The notes under the pieces: model-generated
Seen by the model: only the letters and a program-made list of their open reading frames with translations
Told to the model about the DNA's origin: nothing
The model's database searches: none
NCBI RefSeq assembly: GCF_946479715.1
Contig: NZ_CAMLHF010000061.1
Span: 1 to 26,566, forward strand
Origin: an uncultured Pedobacter sp.
Lineage (GTDB): Bacteria; Bacteroidota; Bacteroidia; Sphingobacteriales; Sphingobacteriaceae
Direction of reading: 5' to 3'
Length of the DNA: 26,566 nucleotides
Made by a program: the position numbers and the translations under genes
Shown here: one piece after another, positions 7,765-16,435 of the stretch
Layout of the letters: each line of letters begins with the position of its first letter
Position numbering within the stretch: position 1 is the stretch's first letter

Positions 7765-10137
7765 CTAATTGAAATAAACATAAGTGATACCATCGCCACC
7801 TCTATCTGCATGTTCATCTTCTACCCTGTTTACCTGACTATATTTCTTTAAATATTCGCGAATCAGTTTCCTTAAAATGCCATCCCCTTTTCCGTGGATG
7901 ATCTTTATAAATGGAAAACCAAGCATGATCGATTTATCAAGATATTTTTCTACTTCATGCAAGGCATTTTCGCCACGCATACCACGTAGGTCAAGCTCAG
8001 CAGTAAAACTCGATATCGCTTCAGAAATACTGCCGGTAAATGAGTTATTCTGAACTGCTTTTTTAGCCTGTTTGTTGCTGATTTTCTGAACACGGTTTTT
8101 CTTCAGTACAGAACGAAGATCACCCAGTGCAACCACCAGGTTATCGCGGTTTATCTCAAGTACCTGGCCCATAGTTTCGCTATTGTTTAGCTGTACCCAA
8201 TCGCCCACTTCAATAGGCGTATTACTAATCACCGGTACTTCGGGCTTTTTCTCTTCCTTTACATGATTTTGCACCAATACCTTTTGCAGGTTCTGTCTCA
8301 ACTCTTTGGTTACTACCTTATCTGCCTTGCTTTCTTTAATCTCTGCTATGGTATTCTCAACCAGTTTATTGGCATTTCTAATAATCGCCTGGGCTTCGAG
8401 CTTAGCTTCTTTAATCAGTACTTTCTTATTCTCATCCAGAAACAGTTTAAGTTTCTCGTTTTCAGCAACAAGGTTTTTCACCTTATTCTGTTGATTAGAA
8501 AGATTCACCTTTGTATCGTAAATCTGTTTCTTTTCACGTTCCAGATCAACCAGCAAACTATCTATCCTGTTTTGATTGGTACCGGTTTTAGCTCTGGCAA
8601 GTTCCAGCACTTCTTTTTGCAAACCAATGTTCTGCGCAATCTCAAAAGCATAAGAACTTCCCGGTTTACCAATTTCCAGTACATACATTGGCTTCATCTT
8701 GTCGTTATCAAACAACATGGAAGCATTTTCTAAGCCCGGGGTATTGCCAGCAAAAAGCTTTAAATTAGAGTAGTGAGTAGTAATTACCCCTCTTACTTTT
8801 TTATTGTTCAATACCTCCAAAACAGCCTCGGCCATAGGCCCACCAAACTGAGGATCAGTACCGGTTCCAAACTCATCAATTAAAACAAGCGATTTAGGCG
8901 TAGCATGAGCAACAAAATACCTCATTTTAGTAAGGTGTGCACTATAAGTACTTAAATCGCTTTCTATAGACTGATCATCGCCTATATCGGCAAATATCTG
9001 ATCAAATATACCCACCTCACTAGATTCATGAACTGGAATCAATAGTCCTGATTGTACCATTAACTGTAATAGACCTACAGTTTTCATACAAACGGACTTA
9101 CCTCCGGCATTAGGCCCTGAAACGAGCACAATCCTCATGTTCTCATTAATATGAAAATTTAAAGGGACAACCGTTTTCTTATCTTCTTTAAATGAAAGGT
9201 ACAGTAAAGGGTGGCGTGCATTAACCAACTTAGTCTTGGCTTCCTTTATTAGAACCGGCATATCGGCCTCAACATCTATAGCGAACAGGGCTTTTGCACG
9301 GACAAAATCTAACTTAGTAAGGAAACCATGGTACGACAATAATAATGGCGTATATGGTCTCAGATCATTTGTGAGCGCTATTAAGATCTTTATAATCTCC
9401 CTGCGCTTGTCAAATTCCAGATCCCTAAGCTTATTGTTTAATGAAAATACCTCTTCTGGCTCTATGTATACCGTTTGTCCGCTAGCCGATTCATCATGAA
9501 TAAAACCTTTCAGTTTCCTTTTATTTTCGGCAAGTACCGGTATACACATTCTGCCATCACGAATGGTCAAACTACCATCAGCAACCCAATTATTACTAAT
9601 TGCCTGCTTATAAATGGAGTCCATTCTCTTCCTTACGTCCTGTTCTGCTTTTGCGATCTCTCCAATTATATTTTGAAGTGCAACCGAAGCATTTGGCTTT
9701 ATCTTTCCTTTTGGGTCCAGTACAGATTCTATACGCTTAAGTATATTCTTTTCGACAGGCAGGTGCTCAAACAGTGCCTCCAGATTAGGGTATACTTCTT
9801 TTCTTTCATCAAAAAACCTCAGTACAGAAAATACAGTTTGTAAAGAGGCATACATTTGGTGCAGCTCATCCTCTACAAGGTAAGTGCCCTCCACTCTGAT
9901 CTTATCGGCCAGAGATTTTATGTCGAAAAATGTACTGATTTGCAGCGGCTCCTGGTTCTCGAGGATACTTTTAAACTCATTTGTTTGTCTCAGAAACTTA
10001 TTGATCTGATCAAACTTGGTCATCACCTGCATTTTGCCTACCATTTGCTGCCCCATAGGGCTCAGACAGTGTGCGTAAATAAGTTGTTTTACCTCATTAA
10101 ACCCCAAACGCTCTAAACAATTCTCCGGATATAACAT
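7765..10137 (-). CDS. mutS2: MutS2 ATPase/endonuclease with Smr domain
   Basis: MutS2 lacks mismatch-binding domains. In other bacteria it has been linked to suppression of recombination and, as B. subtilis MutS2/RqcU, to rescue of collided ribosomes. The 790-residue product shows the expected layout: a helical core with YIEPEEVFSLNN around residue 224-235, the Walker A loop GPNAGGKS at 341-348, Walker B LVLIDEFG at 417-424 and the ABC-type TTHYSNLK motif. A long charged coiled coil follows (about 530-630), and then a KOW-like segment and a C-terminal Smr domain (713-790) with LDLRG at 715-719 and HGKGDGILR at 748-756. Length is normal. It lies 13 bases after the DUF4296 gene and 28 bases before the sugar dehydrogenase, so they are likely co-transcribed. 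Confidence 0.95.
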   Translation of the reverse strand: MLYPENCLERLGFNEVKQLIYAHCLSPMGQQMVGKMQVMTKFDQINKFLRQTNEFKSILENQEPLQISTFFDIKSLADKIRVEGTYLVEDELHQMYASLQTVFSVLRFFDERKEVYPNLEALFEHLPVEKNILKRIESVLDPKGKIKPNASVALQNIIGEIAKAEQDVRKRMDSIYKQAISNNWVADGSLTIRDGRMCIPVLAENKRKLKGFIHDESASGQTVYIEPEEVFSLNNKLRDLEFDKRREIIKILIALTNDLRPYTPLLLSYHGFLTKLDFVRAKALFAIDVEADMPVLIKEAKTKLVNARHPLLYLSFKEDKKTVVPLNFHINENMRIVLVSGPNAGGKSVCMKTVGLLQLMVQSGLLIPVHESSEVGIFDQIFADIGDDQSIESDLSTYSAHLTKMRYFVAHATPKSLVLIDEFGTGTDPQFGGPMAEAVLEVLNNKKVRGVITTHYSNLKLFAGNTPGLENASMLFDNDKMKPMYVLEIGKPGSSYAFEIAQNIGLQKEVLELARAKTGTNQNRIDSLLVDLEREKKQIYDTKVNLSNQQNKVKNLVAENEKLKLFLDENKKVLIKEAKLEAQAIIRNANKLVENTIAEIKESKADKVVTKELRQNLQKVLVQNHVKEEKKPEVPVISNTPIEVGDWVQLNNSETMGQVLEINRDNLVVALGDLRSVLKKNRVQKISNKQAKKAVQNNSFTGSISEAISSFTAELDLRGMRGENALHEVEKYLDKSIMLGFPFIKIIHGKGDGILRKLIREYLKKYSQVNRVEDEHADRGGDGITYVYFN

Positions 10138-10150
10138 TCCTATTTCTATC

Positions 10151-10765
10151 TTATTTTTTATTAATTGTCTTCTTTAATAATTCTCTGGCCTTTATAGAAT
10201 CTGCCCTCTTTTTCCTAATGGCCTTTCTTAAAACGGCTTTTGCTTTCTTGGTTGAATCCACTTTTTTAATAGAATCAGCCTTTTTAATTGCAATAACTTT
10301 CTTTAAAGAGTCGGCCTTAAATTTAGCTCGTTGCGGTGCAGTAACTTTTTTCAAAGAATCTGCTCGCTTCACAGAGTCGGCCTTCATCTTAGCTTTAAGA
10401 ATTTTAGCTGCTTTCGCATTCACCAATGAATCTGCTTTCACCAAAACGTTCTTTTGCTTGGTTAATCCCTTGGTTACCTTATCATAGATACCATCTAATA
10501 CTTTCGGATGCTGACTGTAGTAAGCCATGCTTTTACCATAAAGGGCAGAATCTATCTCGTATCTTTTATAGATACCGTTATAATAAGCCGCAGCCGTGGC
10601 TCTCGAGGTATCCACATTAGGTATTGTAGTGATGTAAGCATCCACAATATGAATGTCGTGCAACACCAGCGCCATTTTATCGGGCTGAATAATATCGGAA
10701 GGAATACCTGGCTTACAGCCTGCAACGAATAAAAAAAGGAAGGCTGTATATATAAAGTTCTTCAT
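10151..10765 (-). CDS. DUF4296 lipoprotein with Lys-rich ADS-repeat tail
   Basis: The 204-residue product is a predicted lipoprotein: a short hydrophobic leader ends in VAGC with Cys17. Residues about 20-105 match the DUF4296 family (PDKMALVLHDIHIVDAY, then YYNGIYKRYEID), widespread in Bacteroidota and of unknown function. The second half is unusual. From residue 110 to the end it is very rich in Lys and Ala and repeats an ADS/VDS triad at 111, 129, 135, 151, 163, 169 and 188, often as ADSLKKV or ADSIKKV, and is probably a long helix. It may reach through the periplasm and bind the wall or another protein, but this is inference. It is the first gene of the leftward group with mutS2 and is divergent from the YggS-type gene. 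Confidence 0.82.
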   Translation of the reverse strand: MKNFIYTAFLFLFVAGCKPGIPSDIIQPDKMALVLHDIHIVDAYITTIPNVDTSRATAAAYYNGIYKRYEIDSALYGKSMAYYSQHPKVLDGIYDKVTKGLTKQKNVLVKADSLVNAKAAKILKAKMKADSVKRADSLKKVTAPQRAKFKADSLKKVIAIKKADSIKKVDSTKKAKAVLRKAIRKKRADSIKARELLKKTINKK

Positions 10766-10822
10766 TATGGGCTAAAACATCATTATTTCTTAGACAAAGT
10801 TCGCTAAGGTTCTTATTTTTAC

Positions 10823-10830
10823 CAAAAATA
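10823..10830 (-). promoter_or_regulatory. Possible -7 element for the DUF4296-mutS2 operon
   Basis: The minus strand reads TATTTTTG, an exact match to the Bacteroidota -7 consensus TAnnTTTG, in the 72-base divergent gap. A start near 10816 would leave a leader of about 50 bases before the ATG at 10765. No clear TTTG is seen at -33, where the site would run into the start of the divergent gene, so this is tentative. Confidence 0.3.
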
Positions 10831-10837
10831 CTGATAA

Positions 10838-11527
10838 ATGAGTATAGCAGATAACTTATTAGAATATAAAAGCGAATTAGATAAGACACAGGTTGAGTTA
10901 ATAGCCGTATCTAAATACCAGGAGCCCTCAGCAATTATGGAAGCTTACGATGCCGGGCAACGCGTTTTTGGCGAAAACATAGTTCAGGAACTGGTTGATA
11001 AACAAGCACAACTACCAAAAGATATTGAGTGGCATCTTATTGGTCATCTGCAAACCAACAAGGTAAAATACATTGCCCCTTTTGTAAAACTAATCCACTC
11101 GGTTGATAGTCTGAAGCTATTAATTGAAATAAATAAACAAGCCCTAAAAAATAAGCGGGTAATAGACTGTTTACTTCAAATTTATATTGCCGATGAAGAC
11201 ACCAAATTTGGTCTTGGTTTTGATGAGGCTATTGAACTGCTCAGGTCAGAAGAATTTGCTACACTTAAAAACGTACGTATTGTAGGTTTAATGGGAATTG
11301 CAAGTAACAACGCCACGGAAAAACAGACTCTTGATGAGTTCACTGAGTTAAAAGTACTTTTTGACGGCATTAAAGTTAGCTTTTTTAGAAAAGATGACTA
11401 CTTTAAGGAAGTATCTATGGGTATGTCTGGCGATTACAAACTAGCAATTGAAGCAGGTAGCACAATGGTAAGGGTTGGCAGCAGTATTTTTGGTAAAAGA
11501 AAGATTAAACATTACAAAACAGAATGA
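10838..11527 (+). CDS. YggS-family pyridoxal-phosphate homeostasis protein
   Basis: Members of this family (YggS/PLPBP) bind pyridoxal 5'-phosphate in the cytoplasm and keep vitamin B6 and amino-acid pools balanced; no catalytic reaction is established. The 229-residue product has the alanine-racemase-like N-domain fold, with the PLP-binding lysine at position 26 in LIAVSKY. Then come FGENIVQEL, EWHLIGHLQTNK and the C-terminal phosphate-binding region MSGDYKLAIEAGSTMVRVGSSIFG. Length is typical. The ATG at 10838 is the only sensible start. Its stop overlaps the acetyltransferase start by 4 bases (ATGA), so it leads a tightly packed operon that runs to about 15253. Confidence 0.94.
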   Translation: MSIADNLLEYKSELDKTQVELIAVSKYQEPSAIMEAYDAGQRVFGENIVQELVDKQAQLPKDIEWHLIGHLQTNKVKYIAPFVKLIHSVDSLKLLIEINKQALKNKRVIDCLLQIYIADEDTKFGLGFDEAIELLRSEEFATLKNVRIVGLMGIASNNATEKQTLDEFTELKVLFDGIKVSFFRKDDYFKEVSMGMSGDYKLAIEAGSTMVRVGSSIFGKRKIKHYKTE

Positions 11528-11988
11528 GCATTACAATAAGAGTTGCTGAACGGGAAGATTGTCCAAGATTATTGGAATTAATTAATGAACTGGCTCTTTA
11601 TGAAAAAGCGCCAGAAGAAGTAACCGTAACCATAGATGAATTTATGGATGCAGGTTTTGGCGAAAACAAAGTATGGAAAGCTTTTGTTGCTGAGGATAAC
11701 AATAAAATTATTGGCTTTGCCCTATATTATACCCGCTACTCGACCTGGAAAGGATGTCGTTTATACCTGGAAGATTTCATTGTAACTGAAGAATACAGAG
11801 GAAAAGGCGCAGGCAAGCTCCTTTTTGAAACGGTTATACAGGAAGCAAAAGATAAAAGCTACAATGGTATGGTTTGGCAGGTGCTGGACTGGAATGAACC
11901 AGCAATTAATTTTTACAAAAAGTACGCTGCTGATATAGAAGCAGGATGGTTAAATGCATCCTTCTCGAAGGAACAAATCTCAAAGTAA
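11524..11988 (+). CDS. GNAT acetyltransferase, SSAT-like
   Basis: The 154-residue protein is a GCN5-related N-acetyltransferase that uses acetyl-CoA in the cytoplasm. The acetyl-CoA loop is RGKGAG in EEYRGKGAGKLLFE (about residues 96-109). The flanking YYTRYSTWKGCRLYLEDF and the C-terminal LDWNEPAINFYKKY closely resemble eukaryotic spermidine/spermine acetyltransferase and the related thialysine acetyltransferases, so an amine or polyamine-like substrate is plausible. Length is normal for this subgroup. It overlaps the upstream gene by ATGA and ends one base before the next gene. Assignment to GNAT is firm; the substrate is inferred. Confidence 0.9.
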   Translation: MSITIRVAEREDCPRLLELINELALYEKAPEEVTVTIDEFMDAGFGENKVWKAFVAEDNNKIIGFALYYTRYSTWKGCRLYLEDFIVTEEYRGKGAGKLLFETVIQEAKDKSYNGMVWQVLDWNEPAINFYKKYAADIEAGWLNASFSKEQISK

Positions 11989-11989
11989 C

Positions 11990-12799
11990 ATGAAAAAATT
12001 AGGATTATTTATTATCGCCATAGGTTTTATAGCTTGTCAGAGTGAGAATAAAACAAGCAATACTACCGACACCACAAGTGTTGTAACCACAGGCGACTCA
12101 TTAACTTTTAAATACGATTCAGTAAAAGTTTATAGCAAGACCCCTGTATCTGTAAATAAAAATGTAACTGATACTTCTAAGGCAGTTATTTCATATCCTT
12201 TGTTTAGTGATGAAAAAGTAAACCAGTTTGTTGAAAGCAAAATAAAACTGACAGCAGATTCTGGCAAAAACTACAAAACATATAATGAATATGCTACCGA
12301 TTTTATAAAAGGTTATGACGACTTTAGAAAATCTGAGAAGGATTACCCGCAAACCTGGTTCTTAGACATCAATGCTAAAGTTGTGAAACAAAAACCAGGC
12401 TACTTGTCGCTGCTAAACACTTATGTAAATTATTCAGGCGGAGCACACCCAAACAGTGTATTCACCTACCTTAACTATGATCCGGCTACACATCAGGAAA
12501 TCCTTTTAAATTCCTTAATTCAACCAGGTTCCCTGACAAAACTTACTGCTGTGGCCGAAAAGATATTCAGAAAAAATGAAAAGCTTAGCGCTACAGCTAG
12601 CTTAAAAGATGGCTATTTCTTTGATAAAGACACGTTTAAACTGAACGACAACTTCACCGTTACCGATGAAGGTTTAATGTTTCTTTATAATCCTTACGAA
12701 ATCAAGGCTTATGCATATGGAAAAACAGAACTGGTTATCCCTTTCAGTGAGCTAAAAGAAATTGCTAAACCTAATTCATTACTTAGTCCCGCAAATTAA
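11990..12799 (+). CDS. Lipoprotein with DUF4163/DUF3298-type domain
   Basis: The 269-residue product begins MKKLGLFIIAIGFIACQS, a lipoprotein signal with Cys16. A Thr-rich linker follows. The rest fits the DUF4163 plus DUF3298 arrangement known from the RsiV and PdaC proteins: an N-terminal beta region with VISYPLFSDEKVNQFVE, then SLLNTYVNYSGGAHPNS, and a C-terminal DEGLMFLYNPYEIKAYAYG with an IPFSELK end. The YSGGAHPN signature is the clearest evidence. Function in Bacteroidota is unknown; an envelope-binding role is likely. I chose the ATG at 11990, one base after the acetyltransferase stop; an upstream ATG at 11954 would spoil the signal peptide. The stop overlaps the aspartate kinase start by one base. 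Confidence 0.85.
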   Translation: MKKLGLFIIAIGFIACQSENKTSNTTDTTSVVTTGDSLTFKYDSVKVYSKTPVSVNKNVTDTSKAVISYPLFSDEKVNQFVESKIKLTADSGKNYKTYNEYATDFIKGYDDFRKSEKDYPQTWFLDINAKVVKQKPGYLSLLNTYVNYSGGAHPNSVFTYLNYDPATHQEILLNSLIQPGSLTKLTAVAEKIFRKNEKLSATASLKDGYFFDKDTFKLNDNFTVTDEGLMFLYNPYEIKAYAYGKTELVIPFSELKEIAKPNSLLSPAN

Positions 12800-14076
12800 T
12801 GGAGGTATACAAATTTGGAGGTGCATCTGTTAAAGATGCCGAGGGGGTAAGAAATCTGGCCAACATCATTAAAGAACGTAATCAAAAAAACAATCTGTTA
12901 ATCGTGATCTCGGCAATGGGTAAGGTTACCAATAAGCTTGAGGATTTAACAAAAGCTTATTTAACTGGCCTTGAGGATACACATCAGATATTTGAAGAAG
13001 TAAAACAATTCCATTTCAATATCATTAGCGAGTTATTTCCAGACCACAGTAACCCGGTGTATAACGATGTGGCAAACTCATTCGTAGAGATAGATTGGTT
13101 AATAGAGGAAGAACCAGACGATGCAGCTGATTACATTTACGATCAAATCGTTTCAATCGGCGAGATCGTTTCTACCAAAATAGCCGCTGCTTATTTAAAC
13201 GAAACAGGTTGTAATGTGCAATGGGTTGATGCCCGTAACTTTATCCATACAGATAACAATTACCGTGAGGCGCAGGTAAACTGGGAAAAAACAGAGCAGG
13301 AAATACAGAAAAAACTTGGCCCTGTTTTAGAACAATATATTGCAGTAACACAAGGATTTATTGGTAGCACAAGCGAAAACTTCACCACAACTCTTGGTAG
13401 AGATGGATCTGATTATTCGGCAGCAATATTTGCTTCTTGCCTAAATGCGACTTCATTAACCATATGGAAAGATGTACCCGGAGTTTTAAACGCGGATCCT
13501 AAATGGTTTGATGAAACAGAAAGAATCCCGCGTTTATCTTATCACGATGCAATTGAGCTTGCCTATTATGGTGCAACAATTATTCACCCTAAAACAATAA
13601 AGCCAATTCAGAACAAGAACATTCCTTTATTTGTTCGTTCTTTTCTTGATCATAAGGCCGAAGGCACAGACATTACAGGAGAAAACAATCACCTGCCGGT
13701 CCCATCCTTTATATTTAAGGTAAACCAGGCACTGATCTCTATTTTCCCTAAAGATTTCTCTTTCATCATAGAAGAAAACCTAAGTGATATTTTTAGTTTG
13801 TTCCATAAACACAAGGTAAAAATCACTACCATGCTGAATTCTGCAATCAGTTTTTCGGTAAGTTTTGATCACGACCCTAAAAAGCTGGAAGGGTTGATAG
13901 CAGATCTTTCACAGCATTATAAAGTTAAGTATAACACAGGCCTGGAATTGGTTACCATAAGGTACTACAATCAGCAAACCATAGATAGGGTAACTGTTAA
14001 CAAAAATATCCTACTGGAAGTTAAAAGCAGGTATACCTGTCAAATTGTAATGAGGGACAAGACAACAGTTGAATAG
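12799..14076 (+). CDS. Aspartate kinase
   Basis: Aspartate kinase phosphorylates L-aspartate to aspartyl phosphate, the first step to lysine, threonine, methionine and diaminopimelate. The 425-residue protein has the family opening VYKFGGASVKDAEGV, the ATP/aspartate-binding VTQGFIGSTSENFTTTLGRDGSDYSA (two stretches, about residues 178-203), IWKDVPGVLNADP (about 222-234) and ELAYYGATIIHPKT (about 253-266). The C-terminal region (from about 300) has the weak pattern of ACT domains expected for feedback control. It is monofunctional, with no fused homoserine dehydrogenase, and a little short for the family, so the ACT region may be reduced. The start overlaps the previous stop by one base (TAATG), and the end overlaps the next gene by 8 bases. 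Confidence 0.93.
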   Translation: MEVYKFGGASVKDAEGVRNLANIIKERNQKNNLLIVISAMGKVTNKLEDLTKAYLTGLEDTHQIFEEVKQFHFNIISELFPDHSNPVYNDVANSFVEIDWLIEEEPDDAADYIYDQIVSIGEIVSTKIAAAYLNETGCNVQWVDARNFIHTDNNYREAQVNWEKTEQEIQKKLGPVLEQYIAVTQGFIGSTSENFTTTLGRDGSDYSAAIFASCLNATSLTIWKDVPGVLNADPKWFDETERIPRLSYHDAIELAYYGATIIHPKTIKPIQNKNIPLFVRSFLDHKAEGTDITGENNHLPVPSFIFKVNQALISIFPKDFSFIIEENLSDIFSLFHKHKVKITTMLNSAISFSVSFDHDPKKLEGLIADLSQHYKVKYNTGLELVTIRYYNQQTIDRVTVNKNILLEVKSRYTCQIVMRDKTTVE

Positions 14077-15253
14077 ACATGTTTTAGATAGCGAGGTTCA
14101 GGAGTACATTAACAATCATTTAAATGATGATGTACACAAACTCGCTATGTCTAAAAGTCCGTTTAAAGATGTTGATTCTAAAGCGCTTGCTAACCAGATT
14201 GCGGCAAAAAACAAATCGGTAAAAAAATTGCCTACCTGGTATAAAACGGATTCCATTTATTACCCTGCCCTACTTTCCATTGAGCAATGTTCATCGGAAA
14301 CCACAGCAGCCTACAAAGCAGGATTGGCCATTGGCGACAGCTTAATAGATCTTACAGGTGGCTTTGGGGTAGATAGTTATTACTTTGCAAAAACCGTTAA
14401 AAACTTAACACATTGCGAAATCAATGCGGATCTTTCTGAAATAGCGGCTCATAATGCAGTAATGTTGGGGCAACCAAATATTAGATGCCTGGCAGTGGAC
14501 GGCATTGCACTACTGGAAAAAACCAACGAAATCTTTGATACGATTTATCTGGACCCTGCAAGAAGAAGTTCAGCAGGCAAAGTTTTTATGTTAAAAGACT
14601 GCACGCCTAATGTGGTTGAGCATCTGGATTTATTACTTTCCAAATCAAAACGCATCATTATTAAAACAGCGCCGTTATTAGACATTACGGCTGGTTTAAA
14701 GGAGCTAGGCAATGTTTCTGAAGTTCATATTATAAGTGTAAAGAATGAGTGCAAGGAACTGTTGTGGATTATTGATAGCAACACACCTGCCCAACAACCA
14801 AAAATAACCTCAGTTACCCTAAACGAATCTCAAAAAGAATTCTCCTTTTTTAAAGGGGAAGAAGAAACAGGGGTTGAATTGCTAAACGAAACTCCTTCCG
14901 GCTACATGTATGAACCAGATACAGCACTGCTTAAAAGCGGGGCCTTTAACCTGATAGCAGCAAGGTTTAGGTTAAAAAAGCTCCATCATCAAACGCAGCT
15001 GTATGTTTCAGATCATGTGGATTCTTCCTTTCCTGGCAGAATTTTTAAGATCAACACGCTCTTATCTTCCGGTGATCTTAAAAAAGAAAAGTCGCTAAAG
15101 GGGAATGTAATTGTCAGAAACTATCGGGATAAAGCAGAAAGCCTGGTAAAGAAGTATAAAATAAAGCCTGATCACAACAAATTCTTTGTTTTTACACAAG
15201 GTGCTAACAATGATTATCTAATAATAGATGCCGAGATAGTACAGCATTATTAA
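14069..15253 (+). CDS. Class I SAM-dependent methyltransferase with THUMP-like C-terminus
   Basis: The 394-residue protein has a Rossmann methyltransferase core: motif I SLIDLTGGFGVDSYYFA (Asp94 to Gly100 binds SAM), an acidic CEINADLSEIAAHNA turn, and motif IV TIYLDPARRS at about 158-167. The C-terminal part (about 320-394) ends GNVIVRNYRDKAESLVKKYK and fits the THUMP-like domain of a Bacteroidota family of unknown substrate; an RNA target is plausible. It starts with TTG at 14069: upstream in frame a TGA lies at 14051, and the next ATG (14147) would remove a conserved-looking N-terminus (EVQEYINNHLNDDVHKLA). It overlaps the aspartate kinase by 8 bases and is the last gene of the packed operon. 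Confidence 0.85.
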   Translation: MNRHVLDSEVQEYINNHLNDDVHKLAMSKSPFKDVDSKALANQIAAKNKSVKKLPTWYKTDSIYYPALLSIEQCSSETTAAYKAGLAIGDSLIDLTGGFGVDSYYFAKTVKNLTHCEINADLSEIAAHNAVMLGQPNIRCLAVDGIALLEKTNEIFDTIYLDPARRSSAGKVFMLKDCTPNVVEHLDLLLSKSKRIIIKTAPLLDITAGLKELGNVSEVHIISVKNECKELLWIIDSNTPAQQPKITSVTLNESQKEFSFFKGEEETGVELLNETPSGYMYEPDTALLKSGAFNLIAARFRLKKLHHQTQLYVSDHVDSSFPGRIFKINTLLSSGDLKKEKSLKGNVIVRNYRDKAESLVKKYKIKPDHNKFFVFTQGANNDYLIIDAEIVQHY

Positions 15254-15352
15254 ATTTTAGGTTTAGTTATTTCAATAATTCTTTCAAAAAAAATGACCAA
15301 TTTAATTTAGCTTTATGCTAATCAAATAATCATAACCAAATTTTTCCTGATC

Positions 15353-16381
15353 ATGAAACAATTAACGCTCATTCTCTTATCTCTATTTATTTCAACTGTC
15401 GTTTTATCCCAAGATAAAAGCAAGGTTAACAGCCTAATTTCTGAAGGGGTTAAATTCCATGACGCTGGTAAATTTGAGGAAGCTATTTCAAAATATAAAG
15501 AAGCATTACAATTAGATCCTGATAATTCTACCGCGAATTATGAAATTGCCTACTCGCTCTTTAGCAATAAATCGGCTAAAGATGCCATCCCCTATCTGAA
15601 TAAGATAATTGAAGGGAATCATTCTAATTCAGGCAATGCGTACGACATGTTAGGGAGTATTTATGATACACAGGGACAGAAAGATAAAGCCATTGAATAT
15701 TATAAGCGTGGCATAAAAGCGCAGCCAGAATATCAGGGTCTATATTATAATCTTGCTATAACCTATAGCAGTATCGGTAAAAATGGAGAGGCACTACAAA
15801 ATGTGACCAAAGCTTTGCAGCTAAATCCAAAACACGCAAGTAGCCATCGGTTATATGCTTTAATTAACATGGCCGAACCAAGTAATAAAATTGCTGCGCT
15901 TCTTAGCTACTGTAATTTCCTGATACTGGAAGCAACCACCCAGCGCTCGGCTAAAGCTTATCAGGATGTTAAATCAATTCTCAATTCAGGGATTACCAAA
16001 ACAGCTGGAGTAAACAACATTACGATGAATCATAATCCTACCGAAAAGGATCCCGACGTAGGTGCAGCAAGTCTGGCCATATCAATGGCTTCGCTGTCCC
16101 CCGGGTTGGCTGGTTTATCAGAAGCGGATCAACTAGAACTGCAGCTTAAAACAATTTTTGGAATTACCGGAGAGCTTTCTGAAAAGAAAAAAGAAAAGGA
16201 TTTTTTCTGGTCTTTTTACGCCGATTATTTTTATAAGCTATCTAAATCAGAGTTTATGCCATTAATAGCACGTATTATAAGCTTTACTTCCAATCAGGAA
16301 GAAAAGAGAAAATGGATAAAAGAACATGAACAGCTTTTAACGGACTATTCAGTTTGGGAATCTGCAACTCCGCGTAATTGA
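15353..16381 (+). CDS. Secreted TPR-repeat protein
   Basis: The 342-residue product opens with a signal peptide (MKQLTLILLSLFISTVVLSQ), so it is probably periplasmic. Residues about 25-165 hold four tetratricopeptide repeats, seen as FHDAGKFEEAISKYKEALQLDP, the following AIPYLNKIIEG, GQKDKAIEYYKRGIKAQPE and GKNGEALQNVTKALQLNPKHA. Such repeats are protein-binding scaffolds. The C-terminal half (about 190-342) is not recognised; it has a helical, charged pattern including KEKDFFWSFYADYFYKLSKSEF. No partner can be named from the neighbours. It lies 99 bases after the methyltransferase, so it is probably expressed from its own promoter. It converges on the SDR gene. Confidence 0.82.
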   Translation: MKQLTLILLSLFISTVVLSQDKSKVNSLISEGVKFHDAGKFEEAISKYKEALQLDPDNSTANYEIAYSLFSNKSAKDAIPYLNKIIEGNHSNSGNAYDMLGSIYDTQGQKDKAIEYYKRGIKAQPEYQGLYYNLAITYSSIGKNGEALQNVTKALQLNPKHASSHRLYALINMAEPSNKIAALLSYCNFLILEATTQRSAKAYQDVKSILNSGITKTAGVNNITMNHNPTEKDPDVGAASLAISMASLSPGLAGLSEADQLELQLKTIFGITGELSEKKKEKDFFWSFYADYFYKLSKSEFMPLIARIISFTSNQEEKRKWIKEHEQLLTDYSVWESATPRN

Positions 16382-16409
16382 GACCTTCAATAGCTTAATC
16401 AAAAAGAAA

Positions 16410-16435
16410 GCCCCGAAATACTTATATTCCGGGGC
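16410..16435 (-). terminator. Intrinsic terminator of the SDR gene
   Basis: Arms GCCCCG (16410-16415) and CGGGGC (16430-16435) pair, with further AT pairs inside. Read on the minus strand the hairpin is followed by TTTCTTTTT, the classic T tract. On the plus strand no T tract follows. It lies 147 bases after the SDR stop in a convergent gap. Confidence 0.65.

Noticed and set aside
8263..8733. A 156-codon forward open frame opposite mutS2
   Set aside because: It lies entirely inside the well-supported mutS2 gene on the other strand and its translation is Phe/Leu/Ile-rich with no recognisable domain, typical of an antisense shadow.
9475..9843. A 122-codon forward frame, also opposite mutS2
   Set aside because: It is an antisense shadow of conserved MutS2 sequence, with no family match, no start context and unlikely composition.
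10190..10440. Repeated DNA pattern inside the DUF4296 gene as a possible CRISPR or tandem repeat
   Set aside because: The repetition comes from codons for ADSLKKV-like units; spacing is irregular and no conserved direct-repeat/spacer layout exists.
15308..15315. TAGCTTTA as a -7 promoter element for the TPR gene
   Set aside because: It matches 7 of 8 positions but has no TTG at the -33 distance; such matches are frequent in this AT-rich DNA.
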